A stretch of DNA of 64,000 nt from Brevundimonas sp. Its GTDB lineage: Bacteria; Pseudomonadota; Alphaproteobacteria; Caulobacterales; Caulobacteraceae. A program made the position numbers and the translations under genes. The notes beneath the pieces are model-generated. The model was given only the letters and a program-made list of their open reading frames with translations, had not been told where the DNA came from and did not search any database. Shown here one piece after another: positions 55,426 to 63,687 of the stretch (its first letter is position 1; each line of letters opens with the position of its first letter). Location: assembly GCF_003248455.1 (NCBI RefSeq), contig NZ_QFNM01000001.1:45644-109643 (forward strand), written 5' to 3'.

Positions 55426-56326
55426 GTCCCGCCTCTTCGCGAAGTTCGCGGAGCCGCTCTTCGCACACCGTGATCGCGAGGCTGCGCAGCACTTCGACCC
55501 GTTCTGTCAGCCACACGAGCTCCTCGTCGGTGATCCGATAGTGCTCGGAGTAGCGCGCCTTCACGTAGGCCTCGCGCAACAGCTCGAAGCACCGGCGCTC
55601 GAACTTGGTCTCGCGCGGCCAAGCCTCCGCGAGCCGGGCGTTGATCGCCTCGGCCTTCTTGCGGAGAAAAGCCAGATTGTGGGCCTTGCCGCTGTAGAGC
55701 GTCACCACGAGCAGGATGCAGTGGTAGAGATGCTCTGACGCCTGGTGGAGACTGAATGCCGCTAGGCTGTTGTTATCGCGCTGCGCGTAGAAGACAGCTC
55801 CCGCTTGGAACTCCTTTGAGCTGTGCATCCACTTCGAGAAGAAGCCCTCAGCTTCGGCCAGCGCAGCCTTGGCTTTGATCGTCGCCGGCTTGTGCAGTTT
55901 GGCTCCAGGTGTGTCGTACAGGACGACACCATCGCGCAGGATGTCGGCAAAGAAGTAGCGGCCTCTATCCAGCTGTTCGTTCACGTCATCGAGCGTGTGA
56001 ACAATGATGCTGACGGGCGTGCGGATTTCGCCTTCGCCGGGCATGGTCCGGTTATTGGCGTCGAACCAGAACTCGCCGTCCGTCAGATCCTCATGATCGA
56101 CGATGACCAGGAGATCGAAGTCCGAAAAGTAGCGTCCGACCGGATCGTGGACCCAGTCCCCTCGCGCGTATGATCCGTAAAGGACGATCTTGAGGATCTT
56201 GCCGTTCTTCAGCCGCTCGGCGCGACGCGTCGAGATCGCTTCGTCGAACGAAGTACGGATCACATCGACGACGTAGCGGAGCTCGGACTGCTTGGGCAGC
56301 GGCAGATGATCAAGAGACTTTTTCAC
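55412..56326 (-). CDS. MNT-HEPN fusion (nucleotidyltransferase plus HEPN domain)
   Basis: A 304-residue protein. Residues about 15-140 form a minimal nucleotidyltransferase with VLYGSYARGD (Gly51-Ser52) and SDFDLLVIVD (Asp69, Asp71). Residues about 155-290 form a HEPN domain with HQASEHLYHCILLVVTLYSGKAHNL. MNT and HEPN usually come as separate antitoxin and toxin, where MNT adenylylates HEPN; here both are in one chain, a known variant. The start is GTG at 56326 with GGAG upstream. It precedes an AlbA_2 protein gene in the same transcription unit. Confidence 0.82.
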   Translation of the reverse strand: MKKSLDHLPLPKQSELRYVVDVIRTSFDEAISTRRAERLKNGKILKIVLYGSYARGDWVHDPVGRYFSDFDLLVIVDHEDLTDGEFWFDANNRTMPGEGEIRTPVSIIVHTLDDVNEQLDRGRYFFADILRDGVVLYDTPGAKLHKPATIKAKAALAEAEGFFSKWMHSSKEFQAGAVFYAQRDNNSLAAFSLHQASEHLYHCILLVVTLYSGKAHNLAFLRKKAEAINARLAEAWPRETKFERRCFELLREAYVKARYSEHYRITDEELVWLTERVEVLRSLAITVCEERLRELREEAGRDSD

Positions 56327-56384
56327 GGGCAGATTCTCCCCGAACGGCTCGCGCGCCGCAAGGCAAAGTTGAGCGCACCCCTTA

Positions 56385-57758
56385 TCATTCGCCGGTCGAA
56401 GCGGGCTGCGGCTCCTCGCCTTCGATGACGACGGCAGTCGAAGAGAAGTAAGGCGGGGGCGTATCCGGCATCAAGGACATGATCCGCCCGTCGGGCCGAA
56501 CGAACTCATGCGTGGCGCCGCGAATGAGCGCCGGGTCGAGCGGGATGAGGGCGTTCGGATTGTGAATGACGACCATCCCCTCGACCCATGTCTCGGCATA
56601 GCCGGGCGCGTGCACCAGATCCCGGAAGGGACGCGGCGCTGGATCGTCCGGATCGCCTTCGTGGCGCCTGTAACCCTCACGCAGCATCCGAACGCGAGGG
56701 TCACCGAAGCCGGCGAGGAAGCCCATGCGATTGAACTTCAGCAGCGTTCCTTGCGGATTGATTAGAACGGCGCTGACGTTTTCAGCCCGCTCATAGGCGA
56801 AGAAGCCGCTCGGCTCGTTAGCGGCGCCGTAGATGTGGCGCTCGATGCGCTCGACGTGAATCTTCCCCTCCCGCATCGAGTGACGAACACCGAACAGCAG
56901 CTCGTTCGCAGCCGGCGCGATGAACCGCATGGAGCCCTGCGCGTGGAAATCCTGGAGCGCCAGAACGAACGGCCGGTCAGCCATGCCTTCAGCCGCCCAG
57001 TAGGGCGGCTGTTTGCGAAGCTTGCGACGAAGGGGCCGCACCAGCTTGATAGGGATGAAGTTGGTCAGATAGTCGTCGAATGTCTCCCGAGTGAGCGGCG
57101 GCGCCTCAGCTTCACCCTGCGGCGCGTTGGCGGTGGTCGCCTCCACACCGAGGCTGCCGTTCAGGCCCGAGAACTGAAAATCCGGTGCGACCGCGTCGCC
57201 CTGACGGGCGAAGCCGCGCTCGGTAAAAGCCGCGAAGAGGTAAAGCTCCCATAGGCGCGCATCGAACCCGACGGTCTGGAACTGCTGGACAAAATTGCCG
57301 TCGACGTCCTGATGATAGCGCATCATCGCGGCGATAAGCTCGCGCGCAGGTGAGTATCGCGGGTCGGAGATCAATTTGCGAAACGCAGGGTGCTGATCCG
57401 CCTCTGGAGTGATCGGCTCGAAGAAGTCCATCGGAGGGGGGCCATCTTCACCCTGAAGAAGGTCTTCCGGGGGGCCCGCCTGCAGCCGATCCATCGCCGC
57501 GACGAGTTGCGCGCGCGCCTCATCGGCGGTGGCGAGGGTGCTGTTGACCTCCACCGCGCGGAACTGCTCCCGTTCGTCCCGGCCCAGCGCGATCCAGCCG
57601 AAGTCGTGATCGTGGCGGTCCCAGACCAAAACGCCAATGACGCGTTCATCGTCGGTCGCCAGCCACTCGAACTCCTGCGCCACTCTGACCAGACGGGGAT
57701 CACGGGTATAGCCCGCCAGGGCGTTGAACCGGATTTCACTCAGCGCTCGCGCGGCCAC
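56385..57758 (-). CDS. hypothetical protein, 457 aa
   Basis: The start is GTG at 57758, since AAAGGAG lies 8 bases upstream and the longer frame would overlap the nuclease gene heavily. No family is recognised. The middle has PDFQFSGLNGSLGVEATTAN, a Pro-Asp ... Glu-Ala-Thr arrangement that recalls PD-(D/E)xK nuclease cores, and a region reading GWIALGRDEREQFRAVE near the N-terminus. The nuclease idea is tentative. It sits between the SNase and MNT-HEPN genes on the same strand. Confidence 0.6.
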   Translation of the reverse strand: MAARALSEIRFNALAGYTRDPRLVRVAQEFEWLATDDERVIGVLVWDRHDHDFGWIALGRDEREQFRAVEVNSTLATADEARAQLVAAMDRLQAGPPEDLLQGEDGPPPMDFFEPITPEADQHPAFRKLISDPRYSPARELIAAMMRYHQDVDGNFVQQFQTVGFDARLWELYLFAAFTERGFARQGDAVAPDFQFSGLNGSLGVEATTANAPQGEAEAPPLTRETFDDYLTNFIPIKLVRPLRRKLRKQPPYWAAEGMADRPFVLALQDFHAQGSMRFIAPAANELLFGVRHSMREGKIHVERIERHIYGAANEPSGFFAYERAENVSAVLINPQGTLLKFNRMGFLAGFGDPRVRMLREGYRRHEGDPDDPAPRPFRDLVHAPGYAETWVEGMVVIHNPNALIPLDPALIRGATHEFVRPDGRIMSLMPDTPPPYFSSTAVVIEGEEPQPASTGE

Positions 57759-58272
57759 GGCGTTGCTCCTTTCGCCAGTCTTCGGGGAGTTGAAACTCGC
57801 CGGCCCATACGCCTCTGGCTGCCCGGCGGGCCTTCGCCTCTTCAGTCCGATACGCCAGACCGGCGTATCGCGCATAACGAACCGCCAGACCTTGACCGAC
57901 TAGCCAGGCGCCGAGGTCATCGCCTGCGACCTCGCAACGCGCGACCATGCGGCCGTATCGGTCTGTATCCTGCTCGAAACAGGCTACGGGCCGCCCGTCC
58001 AGAAACTGATCGAGCCGGTTTGCGGCAATGCGTCCGCAGGCGACGTCGCGACCCCCGAGCCGACACGACTGACGACTCTCGGGGGCGTCAACGCCCCAGA
58101 GCCGGACGCGCTGACCGTGAACCTCCAGCGTGTCCCCATCGATCACCGAGGCCCGGCCCTCTATCGTCGGAGGTAAGGCGGCGCCGCAGCCCGCAAGACA
58201 CAGCGCCGCGACGATCGCACCCTTGGTCCAAAGCCTGAAACCCTTAGCTGGCCAGCGATCAGACACGCCCAA
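57736..58272 (-). CDS. SNase-like (thermonuclease) lipoprotein
   Basis: A 178-residue staphylococcal-nuclease-fold protein: VIDGDTLEV, QRVRLWGVDAPES and DRYGRMVARCEV contain the Asp/Arg/Glu active-site set. The N-terminus has a hydrophobic run ending in a lipobox (CLAGC), so it is probably a membrane-anchored periplasmic nuclease. TTG at 58272 is chosen because GGAGG is 6 bases upstream and the preceding stop ends at 58274. Such genes are common on conjugative elements. Confidence 0.8.
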   Translation of the reverse strand: MGVSDRWPAKGFRLWTKGAIVAALCLAGCGAALPPTIEGRASVIDGDTLEVHGQRVRLWGVDAPESRQSCRLGGRDVACGRIAANRLDQFLDGRPVACFEQDTDRYGRMVARCEVAGDDLGAWLVGQGLAVRYARYAGLAYRTEEAKARRAARGVWAGEFQLPEDWRKEQRRGRASAE

Positions 58273-58273
58273 A

Positions 58274-59158
58274 TCAGACCTCCACCGCGCCGTAGAAATC
58301 CTCCGCATCGACGTCGAACTCCTCGAGAAAGGACTGGCGGCGATCCGTAGAGCCCAGGACCGTCTCTTTCTGAAGAAAGACCTGGGCGTTGTGATAGCGC
58401 GCCAACCATTCGAACTTCCGCGCCGTCCGCCGGTCCGCTTTCGTCTCTTCACGACCCCTGCGGATCAGCGCCGCGTGGCGTTCCAGAAACAACAAGTAGT
58501 GCGCCGGGCTGTCGAACTCGCCCAACTGCGCCAGATAGTCGATGTAGCGGATACCGTCGTCGCCGGTCGCCAACAGGCCATCAATCGCGCGCTCTTCGTC
58601 AGCGTAGCTGTTACCCGACATCCAGAGCCGTTTGTCGGTGCGATGCGCCTCGAGCAAGGCGTCATCGACGACGATGCGCGGATAGACGGCCTCGTCGGTT
58701 TCAATCTCATAGGCTCGGGCCAACGCTGGACCGAAGACCGGCCCCTGCCCCTTCAGGCCGATATAGGCCTTGCCGACGGTCATGCCCCCTCTCACGAGCA
58801 CACCCCGGTTCACCAGTTCGATCTGGGCGTGCACAAGATCGATAAGCTCCCAGACCAAGGCCCCATCGCGATGCTGGGTATCATAGGGGCGAACCCGTAC
58901 GATGGCGTCGGACATTGCGAACGCGAATGGTCGGCTCGTGAGGCGCGCCTCCTTGACCTTCACAGGCTTGCCATCGTCCACCGACTGCCTGAACAGCTGC
59001 ATCTGGTTCAGCACGTCCATGACGTCAGCCGCCTCGCGATTTTTGAGGAGGTGGCGAAATCCGAGGACATCGGTGAAGCTGACGATGCAGTCTTCGTAGG
59101 CCACATTCTGGGACGCGCTCGCCTCAGACTTCCGCGCCTTACCCGGAGCCTTGGTCAT
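58274..59158 (-). CDS. divergent nucleotide-cyclase-like protein
   Basis: A 294-residue protein with a pattern reminiscent of class III nucleotidyl cyclase domains: SFTDVLGFRHLL with Asp30, FAMSDAIVRV with Asp84, then RGGMTVGKAYIG, GPALARAYEIE and YPRIVVD. Two aspartates could bind metal. The C-terminal third is helical and unassigned. It overlaps the 62-residue gene upstream by ATGA. A signalling role in defence is only inference, and it may be catalytically inactive. Confidence 0.55.
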   Translation of the reverse strand: MTKAPGKARKSEASASQNVAYEDCIVSFTDVLGFRHLLKNREAADVMDVLNQMQLFRQSVDDGKPVKVKEARLTSRPFAFAMSDAIVRVRPYDTQHRDGALVWELIDLVHAQIELVNRGVLVRGGMTVGKAYIGLKGQGPVFGPALARAYEIETDEAVYPRIVVDDALLEAHRTDKRLWMSGNSYADEERAIDGLLATGDDGIRYIDYLAQLGEFDSPAHYLLFLERHAALIRRGREETKADRRTARKFEWLARYHNAQVFLQKETVLGSTDRRQSFLEEFDVDAEDFYGAVEV

Positions 59159-59343
59159 GGCCGGTGCAGCCGATCATGACGTGCTTCGCCCTCCCACAGA
59201 CTCACGTGCGCCATTGCCTTCTCTTCCGTCTCGAACGGGAGCACGCGCTGAATGCCGACCTTGGTCTCCCAGTGCTGGGCGCCGTCCTCGCCGGTCACGC
59301 GCCAGACCGTCGCGTCGCGGTTCTCGTAGATGACTTCACGCAT
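59155..59343 (-). CDS. small hypothetical protein, 62 aa
   Basis: A compact, charged protein (MREVIYENRDATVWRVTGE, then HWETKVGIQRVLPFETEEKA) without membrane segment. It looks like a small beta-alpha domain. The ATGA overlap with the cyclase-like gene shows it is translated as the first gene of that unit. No family is recognised. Confidence 0.6.
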   Translation of the reverse strand: MREVIYENRDATVWRVTGEDGAQHWETKVGIQRVLPFETEEKAMAHVSLWEGEARHDRLHRP

Positions 59344-59449
59344 GAATATCAGGACCTGATTAGAATGACTTATGGTTGCGAGGGAGCTTCGCCATATCCA
59401 TACAGGTGGTGCGTCGGCCCTGTCTCGGCGTTCGTTGGGGAAACGGAAA

Positions 59450-59776
59450 ATGGCGACCGTGATTTACTGGCTGAGCTTCAAGGTCTCGACGGATCGGTCT
59501 CCCTCGAAAGGCGTCGATGGGGTCCGTCGCCAATCCATCTACGACGCCGTCACCACCTTTGATCCTGGCTATTGGGAGGAAACGACCTCGTTCATCCTCT
59601 TCGACGCCGAGGACGATATCGATGCGGTCGGCAGAGCCGTCGTGGCCGGCCTTGATGCCGATCTCGACACCGTGGTCATCCGCAAGATGTCCACCGCCAC
59701 CGGCCGCTTCTGGGGGAAGGTGACGATGCCCACGTTCTTGCGCGGCTATGTCGCCAATATCACCCGCCTCTCCTGA
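59450..59776 (+). CDS. hypothetical protein, 108 aa
   Basis: Begins MATVIYWLSFKVSTDRSP and contains the segments RRQSIYDAVTTFDPGYWEETTSFILFDAEDD and AVVAGLDADLDTVVIRKMS in pieces. It looks like a small alpha/beta fold. The ATG at 59450 is preceded by GGGGAAACGGAAA. It is divergent from the 62-residue gene. The family is not recognised, although similar proteins occur beside conjugative genes. Confidence 0.6.
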   Translation: MATVIYWLSFKVSTDRSPSKGVDGVRRQSIYDAVTTFDPGYWEETTSFILFDAEDDIDAVGRAVVAGLDADLDTVVIRKMSTATGRFWGKVTMPTFLRGYVANITRLS

Positions 59777-59842
59777 CACGGCGGGCGGAGTTGGGGGCGG
59801 CCTTGAAACCGGTCTGGGTCGCTGAGTTCCCGAGGCTTGAGG

Positions 59843-60481
59843 ATGGGTGCTGAACTGTCGCACTGGCTTCCCGACATCGACATCGCCGTCGGCGATGATC
59901 GAGGCGCCTTTCTGAGCCGGATGGCTGATCTCGGCCGGGCGTCCGGCCGCTTCGATATCGAACATCATCGCGACGCCGCCGGTACGGCCGGCTTCGACGT
60001 CGTGAACTTCAGGGATCTGGAGGCCAGTCCGCATCGGGAGTTGGGCTTTCAACTGCTGACACGACCGGACACTCCAGACCGGGTCGCCGTCGAGGTGCGC
60101 GCGCAGCGGTGGACGCCGGATCCTCCGACAAACGCGGTCTACTGCGACGCGGCCCGCCATCTGGTGTCGCCATTGCTGACGATGTTGAACCGAAGTCACT
60201 CCACGCGATATCGACTTCGGATCGAGCGATCTGCTTCGGACCGGTTCAAACTCTCCCCGCGCAACAAGGTCCTAGTGGACCGGTTCGCCCTGCTCGCCAA
60301 CACGTCCTCGCTGCACCCGCTCGATTGGAAACGGTTCTACGAACTGGTCCGTGAAAGCCGCCAGGAGATTCCCGAAGCCGAGCTTCGGGCCCTGCTGGGC
60401 GCGCGGGGTTTCTCCACGGCCCGGTCCGTCGAACTGGCCGAGCTCTACGGCCACCTCTGGGCGTTCAAGCGCCTTCGATAG
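59843..60481 (+). CDS. hypothetical protein, 212 aa
   Basis: A soluble protein without recognised motifs. Visible are an N-terminal LSHWLPDIDIAVGDDRGAFL and a helical C-terminal half ending ELAELYGHLWAFKRLR. The ATG at 59843 has GAGG about 8 bases upstream. It converges on the PIN-like gene with a 17-base overlap of the 3' ends. Confidence 0.6.
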   Translation: MGAELSHWLPDIDIAVGDDRGAFLSRMADLGRASGRFDIEHHRDAAGTAGFDVVNFRDLEASPHRELGFQLLTRPDTPDRVAVEVRAQRWTPDPPTNAVYCDAARHLVSPLLTMLNRSHSTRYRLRIERSASDRFKLSPRNKVLVDRFALLANTSSLHPLDWKRFYELVRESRQEIPEAELRALLGARGFSTARSVELAELYGHLWAFKRLR

Positions 60482-61403
60482 ACCTAGTGGCCTCGTCTGG
60501 CGTCGGGGGCTCGTGCCCGGCCGCCTCAGCCAGAAGCTGGAGATAGTCCGGCGCCAGTCGGACACCGTCGGCTTCGAGCAGGAAGCGACTGATGTGATGG
60601 ACGTGATTCGTGAGATCGTCGTTGGACATCACGCCGTTGAAATACGTGCCGTAGGTTGCGAGCAGGACGTCCACGACGTCGTTGCGAGCCTTCTCGGGTT
60701 TTCGAGCGCCGATCCCGCGTTGGATAAAGGACAGCATATAGACGCCGTTGCAGAAGGCGTTTCGCAGGATGAAGTGGTTGGGCCAATTTTTGGGGCTGGG
60801 GTAGGTCAGCGGGCTCGGCGCACTCCGGAATATTGAATGAGCGACTGCGCCGACGGCGGTGTCGAACTTGTCGTGCATTTCGGGGGTCAGCGTACCACCA
60901 CGACGCATATGGGCGACGTCCGACGCCGTGAAGAAGGCCTCGAACTCGGCCAGGTCAGCGGGAAAGTCGGAAGCGCCCTTGAGCACGACCGACATCTGCG
61001 TTTGCGCCCATTCGGCGCGTTCCCGAAGCTGGCGCAGGAGACTCGCCTCACCTTCGAGGGCGCGATCAAGAAGCTCGCAGAATTCGCCGAAAGCCTCGGT
61101 CTGATCGGCATCGACCATGGCCTGAGGAAGAGGTTCAGCGTCGGGATTCAGGCGTGAGATTTCTCCGGTGCCTTTCAGGATCACGACCTGATCGGCAAAC
61201 GGCCTGATCACAGAGAAGCCGTCGCGGAGGGCCCGAAGGTTGTCCGGCTTGAACCGCTCCATGGCAACATAGTCGGGAAGGATGGCGCGGTTCTCGCTCG
61301 ACGCGGAGAGGAATGCGCGCAGCTCATCACTGGCCAAGGCATTGGTGTCGATGACGACTCGCAGCGGCCCGGACTTTTCACTGATCGCTTCGAACATGCC
61401 CAT
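60465..61403 (-). CDS. PIN-domain-like hypothetical protein
   Basis: About 312 residues. The opening strand LRVVIDTNAL carries the first Asp typical of PIN-fold ribonucleases. Acidic residues in DADQTEAFGEFCELLD and in EKARNDVVDVLLATYGTYF could complete the site; the latter pattern (ND-x-x-D) is typical of the PIN core. It is longer than VapC toxins, and no antitoxin gene is beside it. The start is either ATG 61403 or 61397. Confidence 0.55.
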   Translation of the reverse strand: MGMFEAISEKSGPLRVVIDTNALASDELRAFLSASSENRAILPDYVAMERFKPDNLRALRDGFSVIRPFADQVVILKGTGEISRLNPDAEPLPQAMVDADQTEAFGEFCELLDRALEGEASLLRQLRERAEWAQTQMSVVLKGASDFPADLAEFEAFFTASDVAHMRRGGTLTPEMHDKFDTAVGAVAHSIFRSAPSPLTYPSPKNWPNHFILRNAFCNGVYMLSFIQRGIGARKPEKARNDVVDVLLATYGTYFNGVMSNDDLTNHVHHISRFLLEADGVRLAPDYLQLLAEAAGHEPPTPDEATRSIEGA

Positions 61404-61583
61404 CGTGCCCGTCAAGACGTTTGTATCAGACCCACGATGAGCCTCCTGCGGTCTGACCGCGCGCCTCCCGCTGGAGGCTGAGCCGATTTTTCAGGCACGA
61501 AGCGCCGTCAGCGAGGACGCCCTTTGCCATCCCGCTATGGGTTCGCACAACCTGATCGCCCCCGTGTTGTTACGGTGCAACGC

Positions 61584-61619
61584 AAAAAAAATGCCGCGCG
61601 CCCCCAAAGGGCGCGCGGC
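61584..61619 (-). terminator. intrinsic terminator of the parB-like gene
   Basis: On the minus strand an 11-bp perfect stem GCCGCGCGCCC/GGGCGCGCGGC with a 5-base loop is followed by eight T. It lies 26 bases after the ParB-like stop. Confidence 0.85.
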
Positions 61620-61644
61620 AAGTTTTCAGGTTTAGAGCCGAACC

Positions 61645-63687
61645 CTATTCAGCGGCGAACGGATAGGCGTCGGGGTCCGTCCCCTCCCCCTCGCTTGTGG
61701 CGGGCGCAGCCTCTCCTTCCACTTCCTGCGCCGCCGGTTCGGTTCGCAGGACAGCGGGCAACCAGCCCTTGCCCTCGACCAGACGCTCGGCGGCCTCGGC
61801 CATATCGCCCTTCTTGAACCCGGCGATCCGACCGGCCTCCTCGGCGCTGGTCGCTTCGATCACGTCCTCCAGCACCCGCGCCTTGGCGACCCGGCAAAAA
61901 TAGCTGGACGCGGTGGCGCTCCACGTCCCGGCCATGTCGAGACCGACCTCGGTCGCCAGCCGCTCGGCCTGCGCCAAGGCGCCCGGCCTGCGGTCATGCG
62001 GATCGCGCACGGCGTAGAGGCCGACCCCAACGCAGCAGGCCATCAGGTCCAGAAGGTCGGCCCGGCGCATCGGCGCCAGAACCTCCCAAAGGGCATCCAC
62101 CCGCTCGGGGAGACGCGCGCCCCACGCTTCACACCGGTCGCGGACCCGGCGCCCTGCCGGGCCGTCCTCCACCCCCGGCGCCAGCCTATCCAGACCGTTG
62201 ACGGTCAGCCGAAGCTGCAGGGGCGTCCACACGCCGTAGCCGGGATAGAAGACCTGCAATGCCAGGGCGTGAACCACCGTGGCGAGAGCGGCGGCGGGGT
62301 CGGCCTGGACTGCATCGCGGAGGCCCATGGTTTTGTGAGCGGTCAGGTCGATCAGAAGACGATCCGAAAGGCCCGGCCCTTCGTCGGGCTCGCCGTCACG
62401 ACGCCGGTCGTCTTCGTCGCCGGGCCGGACCCCAGCCCCCTCCTCCTCGCTCTCGACCTCAGGCGCGTCCGGATCGGGCGCCCGATCCGAGACGACATCC
62501 TCGCGCCGGACCAAACCGCGCTCGAACCGAGCGAGACCGTCGTGGCCCAGAAGGACCATGACCCCGGCCCGCGCCTTGACCTCGACCGGATAGTCATAGT
62601 CCGGACCAAAGGCCTGCAACGCCTTGTCGATCTCCTCCAGCCGCGCGTCCACCTCGGGCGGCAGGGTCTCGGCGCTGTCCGTCTCCGAAACCAGCCGGTC
62701 ATACTCTTCCGACAGGGCTGTGATGGCGGCGGCGTCCACTTCCGAACGTTCGACCGCGACGGGATAGACCCGCCCGAGCGCGGAGACCTCGGCATACTCC
62801 CCAGCGGCCTCGGCCCATTTCCAGCCCTCCCGTTCGCGCGCCTCGAGCGCCAAACCGGCCAGCTTTTCGGACACCAGCCGGTCCAGAAGTCCCACGTCCT
62901 CGAACCATCCTCCGTCATCCTCGGTGAAGAGGTCGCGCAGGATGGCGCCGCCCGCCGCCTGATAGGCCTCGTTGCCGACGAAGGCCGCGCGCCGGTCATC
63001 TGCGCGGACCTTGGACTCGGTCATGGCGCGCCGGATGGCGTAGGCCGGAGTGTGGGGACCGATCTGGTCCAGCACCTGACGCTGCCGCTCCTGATCCTCG
63101 CTGATACAGAAGGCGGTCAGTTGGTCCAGAGCCAGACGTTCCTCCCGATAGGCCGTCATCAGCTCCGGCGCCGCCGCCGCGAGCCGAAGGCGTTGGCGCA
63201 CCACATGGGCCGACACCCCGAACCGGGCGCCGATTTCCTCGGCGCCGTAGCCCTTCTCTTCGGACAGCCGCCGGAAGGCCTCGAACTGGTCGGCGGGGTG
63301 CATGGCCTCGCGGGTGATGTTCTCGTCGAGGCTGATTTCGTGGGCGTCGTTGTCGGCGTCCACGATCACCTTGACCGGATGGGTCCGCTTGATCGCCTTG
63401 CGCTTGGACAGAAGCCGCAACGCCAGCCGCCGCCCCTCCCCGATGGTCACAAGATAGTTTCCGGTCGGCGCGCCTTCTTCGTTCGTCTCGACCTCCACCA
63501 CCGGCGGCTGCAACACCCCCTTGGCCTTGATCGAGGCGGCCAGCGCCTCGATGGCCGCCGCCGAATGCGGGGTCTTCCTCGCGTTTCTCGGCGAGGCCTT
63601 GAGTTGATTGAGGGGCACGAAAACCTCCGCGCCATGCTGCGGCGCGCTCGCTTCGATGGCGGTGGTTTCGATAGGTTGGGCGGTCAT
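61645..63687 (-). CDS. parB: ParB/RepB/Spo0J-family protein of conjugative-element type
   Basis: A 680-residue protein. The ParB N-terminal domain has VFVPLNQLKASPRNARK, GVLQPPVVEV and TIGEGRRLALRLL, followed by the DNA-binding helix-turn-helix (KGYGAEEIGARFGVSAHVVRQRLRLA in pieces). The long C-terminal half of about 400 residues is typical of the large ParB-like proteins of alphaproteobacterial plasmids and ICEs. AAAGGAGG lies 6 bases before the ATG at 63687. There is no parA beside it, so it may act as a regulator or in transfer rather than classical partition. It ends at a strong terminator. Confidence 0.88.
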   Translation of the reverse strand: MTAQPIETTAIEASAPQHGAEVFVPLNQLKASPRNARKTPHSAAAIEALAASIKAKGVLQPPVVEVETNEEGAPTGNYLVTIGEGRRLALRLLSKRKAIKRTHPVKVIVDADNDAHEISLDENITREAMHPADQFEAFRRLSEEKGYGAEEIGARFGVSAHVVRQRLRLAAAAPELMTAYREERLALDQLTAFCISEDQERQRQVLDQIGPHTPAYAIRRAMTESKVRADDRRAAFVGNEAYQAAGGAILRDLFTEDDGGWFEDVGLLDRLVSEKLAGLALEAREREGWKWAEAAGEYAEVSALGRVYPVAVERSEVDAAAITALSEEYDRLVSETDSAETLPPEVDARLEEIDKALQAFGPDYDYPVEVKARAGVMVLLGHDGLARFERGLVRREDVVSDRAPDPDAPEVESEEEGAGVRPGDEDDRRRDGEPDEGPGLSDRLLIDLTAHKTMGLRDAVQADPAAALATVVHALALQVFYPGYGVWTPLQLRLTVNGLDRLAPGVEDGPAGRRVRDRCEAWGARLPERVDALWEVLAPMRRADLLDLMACCVGVGLYAVRDPHDRRPGALAQAERLATEVGLDMAGTWSATASSYFCRVAKARVLEDVIEATSAEEAGRIAGFKKGDMAEAAERLVEGKGWLPAVLRTEPAAQEVEGEAAPATSEGEGTDPDAYPFAAE

